NCBI GenBank assembly: GCA_021399345.1
Contig: JAAFKI010000057.1
Location: 1-36,288 of the forward strand
Reading direction: 5' to 3'
DNA length: 36,288 bases
Origin: Candidatus Heimdallarchaeota archaeon
GTDB taxonomy: Archaea; Asgardarchaeota; Heimdallarchaeia; Heimdallarchaeales; Heimdallarchaeaceae
Part shown: piece by piece, positions 15,645-23,589 of the stretch
How positions within the stretch are numbered: position 1 is the stretch's first letter
Layout of the letters: the number at the start of each line of letters is the position of its first letter
Program-made: the position numbers and the translations under genes
The notes under the pieces: generated by a model
Database searches by the model: none
Seen by the model: the letters and a program-made list of their open reading frames with translations, nothing else
Told to the model about the DNA's origin: nothing

Positions 15645-17003
15645 CTATTTAAATGGCCATTTTTCCAGAAGTTTCAATTGATCTTCTAATTTAGTATCTC
15701 TCAATATTTTGATAATTTCATTTTCGCTTAACCTTTTTGGGAATTTTTCTATTCTACTAAAAACATCAATGAAAACAAATGCAAAAGCAAGAGAAAGCTT
15801 GGCATCTAAGCGTGTTATCTTATCAAAGGTATCAGCTGAAGTGTGACCATATCCTCTGCCAACTCGAGGATCAGGTTTTTCACCAAATATACAAACATTC
15901 GGAATTCCTTTCAGAAAGAAAGGATAGTTGTCGCTTGCTGTAACAATGTTTTTTGATATTTTTGGATCATACAACAGTTGATTCTTCAAAATATTTATTT
16001 CAACAAATAAATCCTCAATTCCACTACAAGTAATGTGCTTAGGAATGTGTCCAACAAGACCATCTAGATTGATCATAGCCACTACATCCGATAAATCCAC
16101 GTCATTTGCATAAATAGTTGAACCTACAACACCGAATTCTTCAACAGCAAATGCAATGAATCTCAAGGTTCTCTTGGGAACATAATTGAATTTTTTGTAC
16201 AAACGAGCAAGTTCTAGAATCGCGGCTATAGATGCAGCATTATCAACAGCTCCTTGCCCGATATCATGACCATCGTAATGCCCACCAATTACGATAACTT
16301 CATCTTTTATTTCACCAGGAATTTCCCAAATGATATGTTTTGAAGTTAATCTTGGGGTTTCATTCGATACTTTCACTTTACAATTTACATGATCTTCTTT
16401 AGTTATAATTTCCTTGACCAATTCATATGTTTCCTTCGAAATGCCAATTGCGGGGATCTCTCCTATTCTGTTAGACCTAACTGAACCTGTTGGAAACAAT
16501 TGACCAGGATTATGATTGGCAAAGACAAACACTTTAGCTCCAAAGTCGACTGCATTGGCATATTTTATTCTCCTATGCAACCATCCTTCCTCTGTGTCAC
16601 CTGAATTGATCATCAGAATTTTTCCAGGAATTGAATCCTTGATTCGGTTTAGCTCGGTTTCAGAGCCACCTTTTCCGTCAATTATGTTTCCCTCAACAGT
16701 TTCACCATGTGTAGAAGGAGCTAAAACTAAGGAAATAGCTGGAAATTCCTTCTTAAACTTGCTACTTTCGATATCAAATGAACATTCTCCTCTAATCCAT
16801 CCCTGATACTCAAATTCATGAGTAAAAGCATCAATACCTTGGGCTTTTAAGAATTTCAACATATATTGTTGAGCTTCTTTTTCACTTTCTGTTCCAGCAA
16901 ATCTGCTTCCCATTAGGCATAAATCTTTAATTCTCTCATAAATAGCGTCTTCAGAAAAAATTCTTCCAAGAATTCTCTCTTTTAACTCTAGAGCTTTATT
17001 CAT
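15645..17003 (-). CDS. M28-family zinc aminopeptidase with PA-type insert, cytoplasmic
   Basis: 452 residues, no signal peptide. Zinc-site motifs of the M28 family are present in order: IGGHYDGHD (H242), GAVDNAAS (D254), FAVEEFG (catalytic Glu288, ligand Glu289), MINLDG (D314) and a late GYGHTSADTF (last His ligand). A protease-associated domain is inserted between the N-terminal helices and the catalytic domain (about 85-215, including NIIDGKGG and AKVFVFANH). Known members remove N-terminal amino acids or cleave dipeptides. It is the last gene of a minus-strand set with the KaiC-like ATPase and mini-thioredoxin (31-bp gap), though a functional link is not evident. Substrate preference cannot be told. 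Confidence 0.85.
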   Translation of the reverse strand: MNKALELKERILGRIFSEDAIYERIKDLCLMGSRFAGTESEKEAQQYMLKFLKAQGIDAFTHEFEYQGWIRGECSFDIESSKFKKEFPAISLVLAPSTHGETVEGNIIDGKGGSETELNRIKDSIPGKILMINSGDTEEGWLHRRIKYANAVDFGAKVFVFANHNPGQLFPTGSVRSNRIGEIPAIGISKETYELVKEIITKEDHVNCKVKVSNETPRLTSKHIIWEIPGEIKDEVIVIGGHYDGHDIGQGAVDNAASIAAILELARLYKKFNYVPKRTLRFIAFAVEEFGVVGSTIYANDVDLSDVVAMINLDGLVGHIPKHITCSGIEDLFVEINILKNQLLYDPKISKNIVTASDNYPFFLKGIPNVCIFGEKPDPRVGRGYGHTSADTFDKITRLDAKLSLAFAFVFIDVFSRIEKFPKRLSENEIIKILRDTKLEDQLKLLEKWPFK

Positions 17004-17034
17004 AATATAGAATATGAATGAAGAGTTTTTAATA

Positions 17035-17298
17035 TTAACTCATCATAATCAAAAACTGATCCATTTGTTTGCGTAAGAACGCTTCGTCAACGCTTCCTAT
17101 AATTCTTTGATTGTTTGGCAAGATAATTGTTGGAATTGCAACAATATGGTATTCTTCAGCTTTTTCCACATTTTCCGTTACATCAATCACTTCTAAAGAT
17201 AACTCTTTAGTATTTCCTATAATATTTCTCAAAACCCCTTCAAGATAAGGACACCAGCTGCATGTCGGGCTTGTGAAGAATATTATTTGTAAACTCAT
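17035..17298 (-). CDS. Short thioredoxin/glutaredoxin-like protein (CSWC active site)
   Basis: 87 residues: strand LQIIFFTSPTC, then C13-S-W-C16, strand LSLEVIDVTENVEKA, and cis-proline loop VAIPTIIL, the minimal thioredoxin fold seen in archaeal mini-thioredoxins/glutaredoxins. Expected role: dithiol-disulfide exchange in the cytoplasm. Its start lies 10 bp downstream of the KaiC-like gene's stop, so the two are almost certainly co-transcribed and perhaps translationally coupled. Confidence 0.8.
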   Translation of the reverse strand: MSLQIIFFTSPTCSWCPYLEGVLRNIIGNTKELSLEVIDVTENVEKAEEYHIVAIPTIILPNNQRIIGSVDEAFLRKQMDQFLIMMS

Positions 17299-17308
17299 TT
17301 CTCATCAC

Positions 17309-18715
17309 TTAATCAAGAATTTCAATTAAAGGCATTTTATCTCTAAATTTAACTACTTTAGGTAAGAATGTTGCACCTAATGAGCTCTTTAGACACTCAA
17401 TATAAGTTGTATAATCTGACCTCGAGAATCGAATAATAATGTCTGCTGTGTTGCGTAATCTTGCTAACATTTCTCTACTTATAGCATTAAAGTTAATAAA
17501 AGAATAAGCTATCGCGCTTTGTTCTTTAATATTGAATGATTGTAAAGCAAAATATCTTAAGAAATTGGGTTCTGTGAGTATATTTGTATCATCTGTGAGA
17601 TCTCCAAAGAGAATTACTTTTTGCTCTGATTTCTGAAATGCTTGCATTAATTCAACCGTTACTGAAATCATATCATCAGTAGTCATCAGCTGACTCATTT
17701 CTCTTGCTTCAACAGCTGTTACAGATCGATTATATTTGTCAATGAAAACAACATTACCTTCATTTAAATGGGGAGTAATGTCACATTCAACTCTCTTGAA
17801 TTCTTCTACTATGCGAGCAGAATACATATGAACATTAGAATGAATAATTACACCTGTACCTCTTTCAAGATTGCAACACATAATTTGTAGGAATAAAGGA
17901 AAATAATTTGTTTCCCCATCTGTCTCAATAAGAACAACGCTTCCAGCAGGAATGCCCCCTCCAAGCATTTTATCTAGTTTTTCAACACCTATCTTCTCAG
18001 CATCTATTATAGATAAAGGAGGTTGTTCAGAGCGTAATATCGATACACCATCTCTGTCAATAATGAATCTATTTTCGAATTTGATAGGTTTAGCAGATCT
18101 TAGTTTTGGTACAGAAATTCTCTTTATCATCTGATTGTTTTTCAATTCTGTTCGAATCTTAATTACTCCATCAACAAGGTATTCTTCTAATGTTGAATAT
18201 TCTTCATTTACTTGAGATTCAGAAGTTAGTACAAGAACTGCCTTCTTATCAGTGATTTCTCTAATAAAATCCATGAAGCTGCTTCTAGCTGTTTTTTCAT
18301 AAACAAATTCAGCAAAAAATGCAGAAATGGAATCAAAGATTACAAGCTTTGCATTTAGTGATTTCATCTTACTTTGAGTTCTAGCAATAATCCCTGAGAG
18401 ATCAAATTTATCAGTTTGAACTAAACTTGTACTTTTTGGTTTTAAAGACATTTTTTCAAAGCTTAAAAGCCCTTTGTCAATATATGATTTAAGATTCATA
18501 TCGAATGAATCTCCATACATTATCAATTTTTCAGGATCAACTTCTGTAGAAATGAATAATACAGGAATATCTTTCTTTAGAGCTCCAAGTGCCATAAATA
18601 GTGAAAGAACTGTTTTGCCTGATCCAGCAGATCCCTTAATAGCATAACAAGAACCAGTTCTTAAACCACCATCAATCATATTGTCTAGCTCTTCAATCCC
18701 AGTTGAAATAATCAT
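17309..18715 (-). CDS. KaiC/RecA-like ATPase with a second, degenerate KaiC domain
   Basis: Residues about 1-225 form a KaiC-type RecA fold: STGIEELDNMIDGGLRTGS, Walker A GSAGSGKT (28-35), VLFISTEVDPEKL, and Walker B LVIFDSISAFFAEF. The second half (about 235-468) opens with the same layout (IGVEKLDKMLGGGIPAGSVV), but the P-loop position reads ETDGETNY, so it should not bind ATP in the usual way; later segments keep strand-helix spacing (VILFGDLTDD). Archaeal KaiC-like proteins are regulatory ATPases for varied outputs. Lead gene of a minus-strand operon with the mini-thioredoxin and M28 peptidase; no histidine kinase or gas-vesicle gene nearby. Function open; the pseudo-domain suggests an intramolecular regulator or a partner-binding surface. 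Confidence 0.8.
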   Translation of the reverse strand: MIISTGIEELDNMIDGGLRTGSCYAIKGSAGSGKTVLSLFMALGALKKDIPVLFISTEVDPEKLIMYGDSFDMNLKSYIDKGLLSFEKMSLKPKSTSLVQTDKFDLSGIIARTQSKMKSLNAKLVIFDSISAFFAEFVYEKTARSSFMDFIREITDKKAVLVLTSESQVNEEYSTLEEYLVDGVIKIRTELKNNQMIKRISVPKLRSAKPIKFENRFIIDRDGVSILRSEQPPLSIIDAEKIGVEKLDKMLGGGIPAGSVVLIETDGETNYFPLFLQIMCCNLERGTGVIIHSNVHMYSARIVEEFKRVECDITPHLNEGNVVFIDKYNRSVTAVEAREMSQLMTTDDMISVTVELMQAFQKSEQKVILFGDLTDDTNILTEPNFLRYFALQSFNIKEQSAIAYSFINFNAISREMLARLRNTADIIIRFSRSDYTTYIECLKSSLGATFLPKVVKFRDKMPLIEILD

Positions 18716-18744
18716 ACTCTTCAGTAAAGAAATTTAGCAAACTT

Positions 18745-18752
18745 CTATAAAA
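18745..18752 (-). promoter_or_regulatory. TATA-like box for the KaiC-like operon
   Basis: On the minus strand the stretch reads TTTTATAG, 30-37 nt before the ATG at 18715. That puts initiation about 5-10 nt before the start codon, so the mRNA probably has a very short leader. Confidence 0.45.
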
Positions 18753-18828
18753 CAATATTGAAAGTTGTAGGTGGAGGAAGTGTTTTTTACTGTAGTTAAC
18801 GTTTCTTCTTCTAATTAATCTCAATCTA

Positions 18829-18836
18829 TTTATATT
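18829..18836 (+). promoter_or_regulatory. TATA-like box for endA (leaderless arrangement)
   Basis: TTTATATT lies 23-30 nt before the ATG at 18859, the distance at which archaeal TBP/TFB would begin transcription at or next to the start codon. No ribosome-binding site lies before the ATG, which agrees with a leaderless message. Confidence 0.5.
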
Positions 18837-18858
18837 ATCGTGAAATTTCAGAACTATA

Positions 18859-19410
18859 ATGGCTCCGAAATATAAGGCTCAAATGATAGGGCGAAGGATT
18901 ATTGTTTGGGATATTGGGCAGGGAACGGAGCTATATTCTAATGGATTTTATGGCAAACCAATGGGTGTTAGAAAACCAAATTTAGGAGATGAATTTAGAG
19001 ATCCTTGTGAACTCTCCTCCTTTGAAGCTTTGTATCTTTTCGAAAAAAAGAAACTATCAGTTATTGATGCAGAAGGATTGAAAGTTTCCAAAGCAGATTT
19101 TGTTATGAAATGTCATGAATTTTATATGAATTTTGAGAATAAAATGGTTGTATATCGCTATCTGCGTAATCTAGGATATATTGTCAGACCAGGATTGAAA
19201 TTTGGAGTGGACTTTGCTGTATACACGAAAGGACCAGGTTTAGAACATAGTCCATACATGATTCAGATAATTGACAAGGATGGAAAGATTGACCCTATTG
19301 AGTTAGTTAGAGCTGGAAGATTGGCAACAACTGTTAGAAAGAATTTTGTTCTAGTTTCTATGATTAAGAAGAAATTGCACTTTTTTGTCTTTAACAGATA
19401 TAAACCTTAG
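18859..19410 (+). CDS. endA: tRNA-splicing endonuclease
   Basis: 183 residues, the length of the homotetrameric alpha-4 type archaeal enzyme. The C-terminal catalytic domain is unmistakable: VYRYLRNLGYIVRPGLKFG, then VDFAVYTKGPGLEHSPYM, then VRAGRLATTVRKNFVLV. The expected triad is present as Tyr122, His130 and Lys161. It cuts bulge-helix-bulge introns from precursor tRNA (and rRNA); the exons are then joined by RtcB. The N-terminal domain is the usual about 80-residue non-catalytic half. Transcribed away from the KaiC-like operon from a 143-bp divergent region, and 77 bp before the Fe-S operon, with which it shares no obvious function. Confidence 0.93.
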   Translation: MAPKYKAQMIGRRIIVWDIGQGTELYSNGFYGKPMGVRKPNLGDEFRDPCELSSFEALYLFEKKKLSVIDAEGLKVSKADFVMKCHEFYMNFENKMVVYRYLRNLGYIVRPGLKFGVDFAVYTKGPGLEHSPYMIQIIDKDGKIDPIELVRAGRLATTVRKNFVLVSMIKKKLHFFVFNRYKP

Positions 19411-19487
19411 AAATTTTTCATATCTTTCAATAACACTCTATCATCACCACAAAAGATTAAAGGAAAAAAAATATTCTGTTATTGTTC

Positions 19488-20675
19488 ATGAGTTCTTCAA
19501 CTGATTGGCATGTAGATTTGCTAGAAATAGCTCAGAAATGCGTTTATTGCGGGTACTGTTCTTTGTGTCCAACTTTCAAAGAACTCAAGTGGGAAACATA
19601 CCATCCTAGAGGGATTCTAGAGCAAATTAGGATGTACTTTTCTGAAGGTTTAAAGGAAGAGAAGAAGGTAGAAGTATCAAAAACTCTCTTTGAAGCAGTT
19701 TTTGCTTGTACCATGTGTAAAGCATGCGAAAATATTTGTCTTGTTGATCTTCCTCTGCTCAAGGTTTGGGAGCAAGTTAGACAAGAAGCATTCAAGAAAG
19801 GTAGATGGAGTCCATTATTATTATCATTGTATAACAAAGTCAAAACAACTCAAAATATCTATGGTTTACCTGCAGAAGAAAGGTTAACATGGGCAGGTTT
19901 AGCTGGGTTAAATATGAGTAGAAGGACGAATAAGAAGGCTTCTATTGCTTATTTTGTAGGCTGTCAAGCTTCGTATTCAGGTAAAATGGGCAATGTAGCT
20001 CCAAGCGTTGTAAAAATTCTTCGTAAAACTAGAGTAAATTTCACCATTCTAGGTTTAGATGAATGGTGTTGTGGATCTCCTTTGTTTCTTGCTGGGGGTT
20101 ATTCTGTTGGAAAAACCTTTGCAAAGCATAATCTTGACAAACTAAAGGAATTAGGAGTAAAGAGGATTGTTACCGCATGTTCAGGATGCTATAGAGCTTT
20201 TAAAATCGGTTATCCTAGAGTTCTTGGGGATAAATGGGATATCGAAGTCCTACACATCACTGAATTAGCAGATGAGCTAATCAAAAATGGTAAACTCAAA
20301 CTAAAGCATTCAATCAAAGAAAAGATAACGTTCAAAGATCCCTGTGAGTTAGTCAGACACTGCGGTTTAGTTGAAGCTCCAAGAGAAGTAATCAAACAAA
20401 TACCAAATGTTAGATTTGAGGAGCTTCCTTCAAATAAAAATGATGCTCTTTGTTGTGGGGGAGGAGGATTACTCAAACTAAATGATTCTGATTTAGTAAG
20501 TCAGGTGAATTCTCATTTAATCTCAGAAATAGAATATTCAGAAGCAGAAATTGTAGCTAATGGTTGTCCAACTTGCAAAGACACAATACTAGCTGGAGTG
20601 AAGAAGAAAGGTTTGAATGTTGAGGTTTTAGACATCTCAGAATTAATAGTAAGAGCAATGGAGGGAGAACAATGA
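19488..20675 (+). CDS. GlcF/HdrD-like iron-sulfur protein with two CCG domains
   Basis: ATG at 19488 is preferred over the in-frame TTG at 19482. The N-terminal ferredoxin-like region has CVYCGYCSLCPT and CTMCKACENICLV; the first motif is one residue shorter than the usual CX2CX2CX3CP, and the second lacks the closing Pro. Two cysteine-rich CCG domains follow: FVGCQASYS...WCCGSPLFLAGG...CSGC and DPCELVRHCG...LCCGGGGLLK...NGCPTCK. This is the layout of glycolate-oxidase subunit GlcF and the HdrD/LutA group, which pass electrons from a flavin dehydrogenase through Fe-S clusters. The stop overlaps the start of the GlcD-like gene by 4 bp, so the two make one complex. The terminal acceptor cannot be named. 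Confidence 0.88.
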   Translation: MSSSTDWHVDLLEIAQKCVYCGYCSLCPTFKELKWETYHPRGILEQIRMYFSEGLKEEKKVEVSKTLFEAVFACTMCKACENICLVDLPLLKVWEQVRQEAFKKGRWSPLLLSLYNKVKTTQNIYGLPAEERLTWAGLAGLNMSRRTNKKASIAYFVGCQASYSGKMGNVAPSVVKILRKTRVNFTILGLDEWCCGSPLFLAGGYSVGKTFAKHNLDKLKELGVKRIVTACSGCYRAFKIGYPRVLGDKWDIEVLHITELADELIKNGKLKLKHSIKEKITFKDPCELVRHCGLVEAPREVIKQIPNVRFEELPSNKNDALCCGGGGLLKLNDSDLVSQVNSHLISEIEYSEAEIVANGCPTCKDTILAGVKKKGLNVEVLDISELIVRAMEGEQ

Positions 20676-22084
20676 CTTTAAAGAAAACTACTCGTACTCG
20701 TTTCACTCGATATTTAAGTAAAAATTTCAGAGATGACTATACAACATTGCAAATATATTCAAGAGATATGTCAGATCTACCTAAAGTTGTAAAACTATTT
20801 GTTGGGAATCTTCCTGATGGTGTTATCCAAGTGAGAAACACAGAAGATATGCAGAAGATCTATGAAATAGCTAATGAAACTCGTGTTCCGATCACTCAGA
20901 GAGGTGGTGGAACTGCAGGTTTTGGTGGTTGTGTTCCTTACAAAAAAGGAGTTGTTGTTGATACAAAAGGTTTAGAAAGTCACTTTTTGGTTGACCCTCT
21001 TGAACTGACAGTTACTACCTCTCCATCCATAGTATTTTCTGATCTTCAGCGTCAATTAAATCTCGAAGGTTTTTCTTTATGTTCTTATCCTTCCAGTTTT
21101 CACTCAGCAACTGTAGGTGGGTGGATAGCTCATGGTGGATATGGTATAGGAAGCATACAATATGGTGGAGCTAATGAACAGATTGCTGCTTTAGAAGTAG
21201 TGCTTCCAAATGGAGAAAGAAAAAGATATACAGAATTTGATGATATTTCATTATTTGTTGGATCACATGGAACACTAGGCACAATTACTGAAGTTGTATT
21301 AAAAATCAAATTTGATATTCCGTTAAAACACCAAGGATGTACATTTGATTCACCTTCAGAAATGCTCAAGGGATTGGAACAATTATCAAAAATTAATCCA
21401 TTCTCCATATGGTTTCTTAATCCTGATCATGTTGCATCATTCAATGAGGTATTTGGATACAATTTACCAAAAAGCTATGTGGCTATAATATCAAAAGAAG
21501 TAAGTTTCGAAGAAGAGGAGAAGGAATTCAATAACCTTTTCAACAACGCAATAAGAGCTTCTGGAGGGCAAATTCTAGATAAACGATATATTAAAGACAT
21601 TTGGGATTTCCGATTCAAAGGTTTTTCACTACTAGGTGAATGTGCTGATTATCTTGTTACTGAAGTAATTTTACCTGTAGAAACTAGTGAAAAATTCTTC
21701 AGAAAAATAGTCTCAAAATTCAAAGGGGAACTTCACTTAGAAGGTGAAATGATATCTCCAACCCATTATTCTTTGCTGATTTATCTCCTCTTTAAAGAGA
21801 AACTTTCAGAAATGAAGAAGACTATTCTGAATTTGAAACTTTACAAAATCACAACAAAGAAAAGTAGAGCAAAAGGATTCCCCTATTCAACTGGATTATG
21901 GTTTTCTGGCTACTACAGTTCAATCTATGGAAAAGAGCAATACAAAAGATACCAAGAATTTAAAAGGAAAGTAGACCCCAAAAATGTTAGTAATCCAGGA
22001 AAAGTTATATCTCCAAGAATAAGGTTTTTTCCACTTGTAAGATTAAAAGCAATTGTGAAAATAGCAAGTAGGTTGATTATATGA
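20672..22084 (+). CDS. GlcD-like FAD-linked 2-hydroxyacid dehydrogenase subunit
   Basis: 470 residues with the PCMH/VAO-type FAD-binding domain: PITQRGGGTAGFGGCVPYKK (pyrophosphate binding), TVGGWIAHGGYGIGSIQYGG and GSHGTLGTITEVVLKIK, then the cap domain and a C-terminal NPGKVISPR segment close to the NPGK motif of GlcD and D-lactate dehydrogenases. Known relatives oxidise D-2-hydroxyacids such as glycolate or D-lactate. Ribosome-binding site GGAGGGAG lies inside the glcF-like gene. It overlaps both neighbours by 4 bp (ATGA junctions), showing tight translational coupling with the Fe-S subunit and the lipoyl protein. Substrate unknown; the lipoyl partner suggests something other than plain glycolate oxidation. 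Confidence 0.87.
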   Translation: MTLKKTTRTRFTRYLSKNFRDDYTTLQIYSRDMSDLPKVVKLFVGNLPDGVIQVRNTEDMQKIYEIANETRVPITQRGGGTAGFGGCVPYKKGVVVDTKGLESHFLVDPLELTVTTSPSIVFSDLQRQLNLEGFSLCSYPSSFHSATVGGWIAHGGYGIGSIQYGGANEQIAALEVVLPNGERKRYTEFDDISLFVGSHGTLGTITEVVLKIKFDIPLKHQGCTFDSPSEMLKGLEQLSKINPFSIWFLNPDHVASFNEVFGYNLPKSYVAIISKEVSFEEEEKEFNNLFNNAIRASGGQILDKRYIKDIWDFRFKGFSLLGECADYLVTEVILPVETSEKFFRKIVSKFKGELHLEGEMISPTHYSLLIYLLFKEKLSEMKKTILNLKLYKITTKKSRAKGFPYSTGLWFSGYYSSIYGKEQYKRYQEFKRKVDPKNVSNPGKVISPRIRFFPLVRLKAIVKIASRLII

Positions 22085-22518
22085 AAATAAATGATTATGA
22101 ATTCCCTGACGATTTGTTCTATGTTCTGGGAGAACCAGGCCATATGTGGATCAGAAAAATGAACGAGACTAGCATAAAAATAGGTATTGATAGTTATGCT
22201 TCATCAAGAGCTGGTACGATTGAATTTGTTCGCACAATGAAAGTTGATAAACGAGTTAAGAAAAATCAAGTAGTAGGAACATATGAAAGTGGAAAATGGG
22301 TTGGTCAAATAAAATCTCCAATTGATGGTACTATTCTAGAAAAGAATGCTGCACTTAAGGATCAACCTGAATTGATAAATTCAGATCCATACGGAGATGG
22401 ATGGTTGTTGATTATTGAAGGTAAGACCATTGATTCTCAGCTAGACGAAGATGAAAAAATTGTTTCTTCAGGGGAACAATTAGAAGAATATATCCAATGG
22501 AGAATAAGTCAAGAATAA
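22081..22518 (+). CDS. GcvH-like lipoyl carrier protein
   Basis: 145 residues. The core matches glycine-cleavage H proteins: HMWIRKMNETSIKIGIDSYA at the start, then TYESGKWVGQIKSPIDGTI with the lipoylation Lys at 72 (the ESxK position), then PELINSDPYGDGWLLII, an almost exact copy of the H-protein ending. About 25 extra acidic residues follow. H proteins and the related LbpA proteins carry lipoic acid as a swinging arm. No gcvT or gcvP gene is nearby; instead it is the third gene of the GlcF-GlcD operon with a 4-bp ATGA overlap. It is therefore probably a redox partner of that dehydrogenase rather than part of glycine cleavage. Confidence 0.87.
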   Translation: MKINDYEFPDDLFYVLGEPGHMWIRKMNETSIKIGIDSYASSRAGTIEFVRTMKVDKRVKKNQVVGTYESGKWVGQIKSPIDGTILEKNAALKDQPELINSDPYGDGWLLIIEGKTIDSQLDEDEKIVSSGEQLEEYIQWRISQE

Positions 22519-22559
22519 GTTGTAATTTAGATTTAAGGTTTAGAAAATAGGAGACAATC

Positions 22560-23387
22560 ATGTCAAGCTGGTTCATTTTATTATTTGCTTTAGTTCAAGG
22601 AATATTAGAGTGGTTACCAGTCAGTTCACAAGGACAAACAGTTTCACTTTTAGTATACATTACTAAATTACCCCCTCAATTAGCTCTTGAAATTTCTATA
22701 TGGTTACATTTAGGGACATTAATTGCTGTTCTAGTTAAATATAGGAAGGAAATTTTTCAGTATCTCAATTATAAGAATAGAGAAGAGTCTGTAATTCAGT
22801 GGAGATGGTTTCTATTTTATAGTACCCTTGGAACTGTAATTACAGGAGTTCCTTGCTTTTTCCTAGTTAGATACTTCATTACAAGTCCCAGTATAGGTGA
22901 GTATGTGATGCTGGTGATTGGACTAGCTTTAATTATTACAGCATTCTTACTCTATTATTCAAAAAAACAAAAGCGAATTGGAAAAAAAATCGAAGAGTTA
23001 AACAAACTACAAATGACTTCAAGTGGCCTTCTACAAGGATTTTCCATTATCCCGGGAATAAGTAGATCAGGAATAACCATGAGTGGGTTGTTATTAATGT
23101 CCACTAATAAGGAAGATACTGTGAAAGGGAGTTTTCTAATGAGTATTCCTGCTGTTTTTGGTGGATTTATTTTGAATCTTATCGTAGTTGCTATAGAAGG
23201 GGGAAACATTTTTCCAATTGAATGGTGGCTATTACTTATCGTAGTACTATTAACCGCAATTATCGGTTATCTTACTATGGAGCTTTTCATTTTCATTGCG
23301 AGGAAGTATAACTTTGCTTTTATTTGTATGGTTCTAGGTATAATTACTCTAGTTTTGTTCTCTCTAAGATTCATAGCTATCCCATAA
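22560..23387 (+). CDS. uppP: Undecaprenyl-diphosphatase-like UppP/BacA family protein
   Basis: 275 residues with about eight membrane segments. Signature regions: VQGILEWLPVSSQGQTVS (family pattern EGxTEFLPVSSxxH; here the usual His position is Gln), WLHLGTLIAVLVKY and FSIIPGISRSGITMSGLLL, the PGxSRSG motif near the active site. The family removes a phosphate from polyprenyl diphosphate to recycle lipid carriers; in archaea this supports protein N-glycosylation and other surface glycans, fitting the sequon-rich surface protein at the start of the window. Ribosome-binding site GGAG precedes the ATG. It follows the lipoyl gene by 41 bp and may be co-transcribed, without an evident functional link. 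The His-to-Gln change lowers certainty of standard activity. Confidence 0.85.
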   Translation: MSSWFILLFALVQGILEWLPVSSQGQTVSLLVYITKLPPQLALEISIWLHLGTLIAVLVKYRKEIFQYLNYKNREESVIQWRWFLFYSTLGTVITGVPCFFLVRYFITSPSIGEYVMLVIGLALIITAFLLYYSKKQKRIGKKIEELNKLQMTSSGLLQGFSIIPGISRSGITMSGLLLMSTNKEDTVKGSFLMSIPAVFGGFILNLIVVAIEGGNIFPIEWWLLLIVVLLTAIIGYLTMELFIFIARKYNFAFICMVLGIITLVLFSLRFIAIP

Positions 23388-23477
23388 TGAAATTTTCCCC
23401 AAATACCACCCAATGTGCTTTAGGCTGGTTTTACTATGTGAATGTTTAAATAACTCTGATTGAATAAGCGTTAATTA

Positions 23478-23488
23478 CTAGTTACTAG
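23478..23488. promoter_or_regulatory. Inverted repeat CTAGT-T-ACTAG upstream of the Arf-like operon
   Basis: An 11-bp palindrome with the same TAGTTACTA core as the 9792-9806 repeat lies about 40 bp before the TATA-like box of the Arf operon. The 202-bp gap it lies in (23388-23589) has no ORF. Possible activator or repressor site; weak evidence. Confidence 0.25.
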
Positions 23489-23524
23489 ATGTTACAGTTA
23501 GCGAAAACATTAAAATAGAAAAAA

Positions 23525-23555
23525 CTATATTAGAATTGTTCAAAATAGTACTATT
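23525..23555 (+). promoter_or_regulatory. TATA-like box with palindrome at the predicted start site, Arf-like operon
   Basis: CTATATTAG (23525-23533) is followed by the perfect 12-bp palindrome AATAGTACTATT (23544-23555), where transcription would begin. A repressor at this spot would block initiation. The translation start at 23590 has its own ribosome-binding site, GGTGA at 23580-23584, so the message has a leader of about 35 nt. Confidence 0.4.
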
Positions 23556-23589
23556 CCAGTTCGCAAATCTGAAAGAAAAAGGTGAATGA

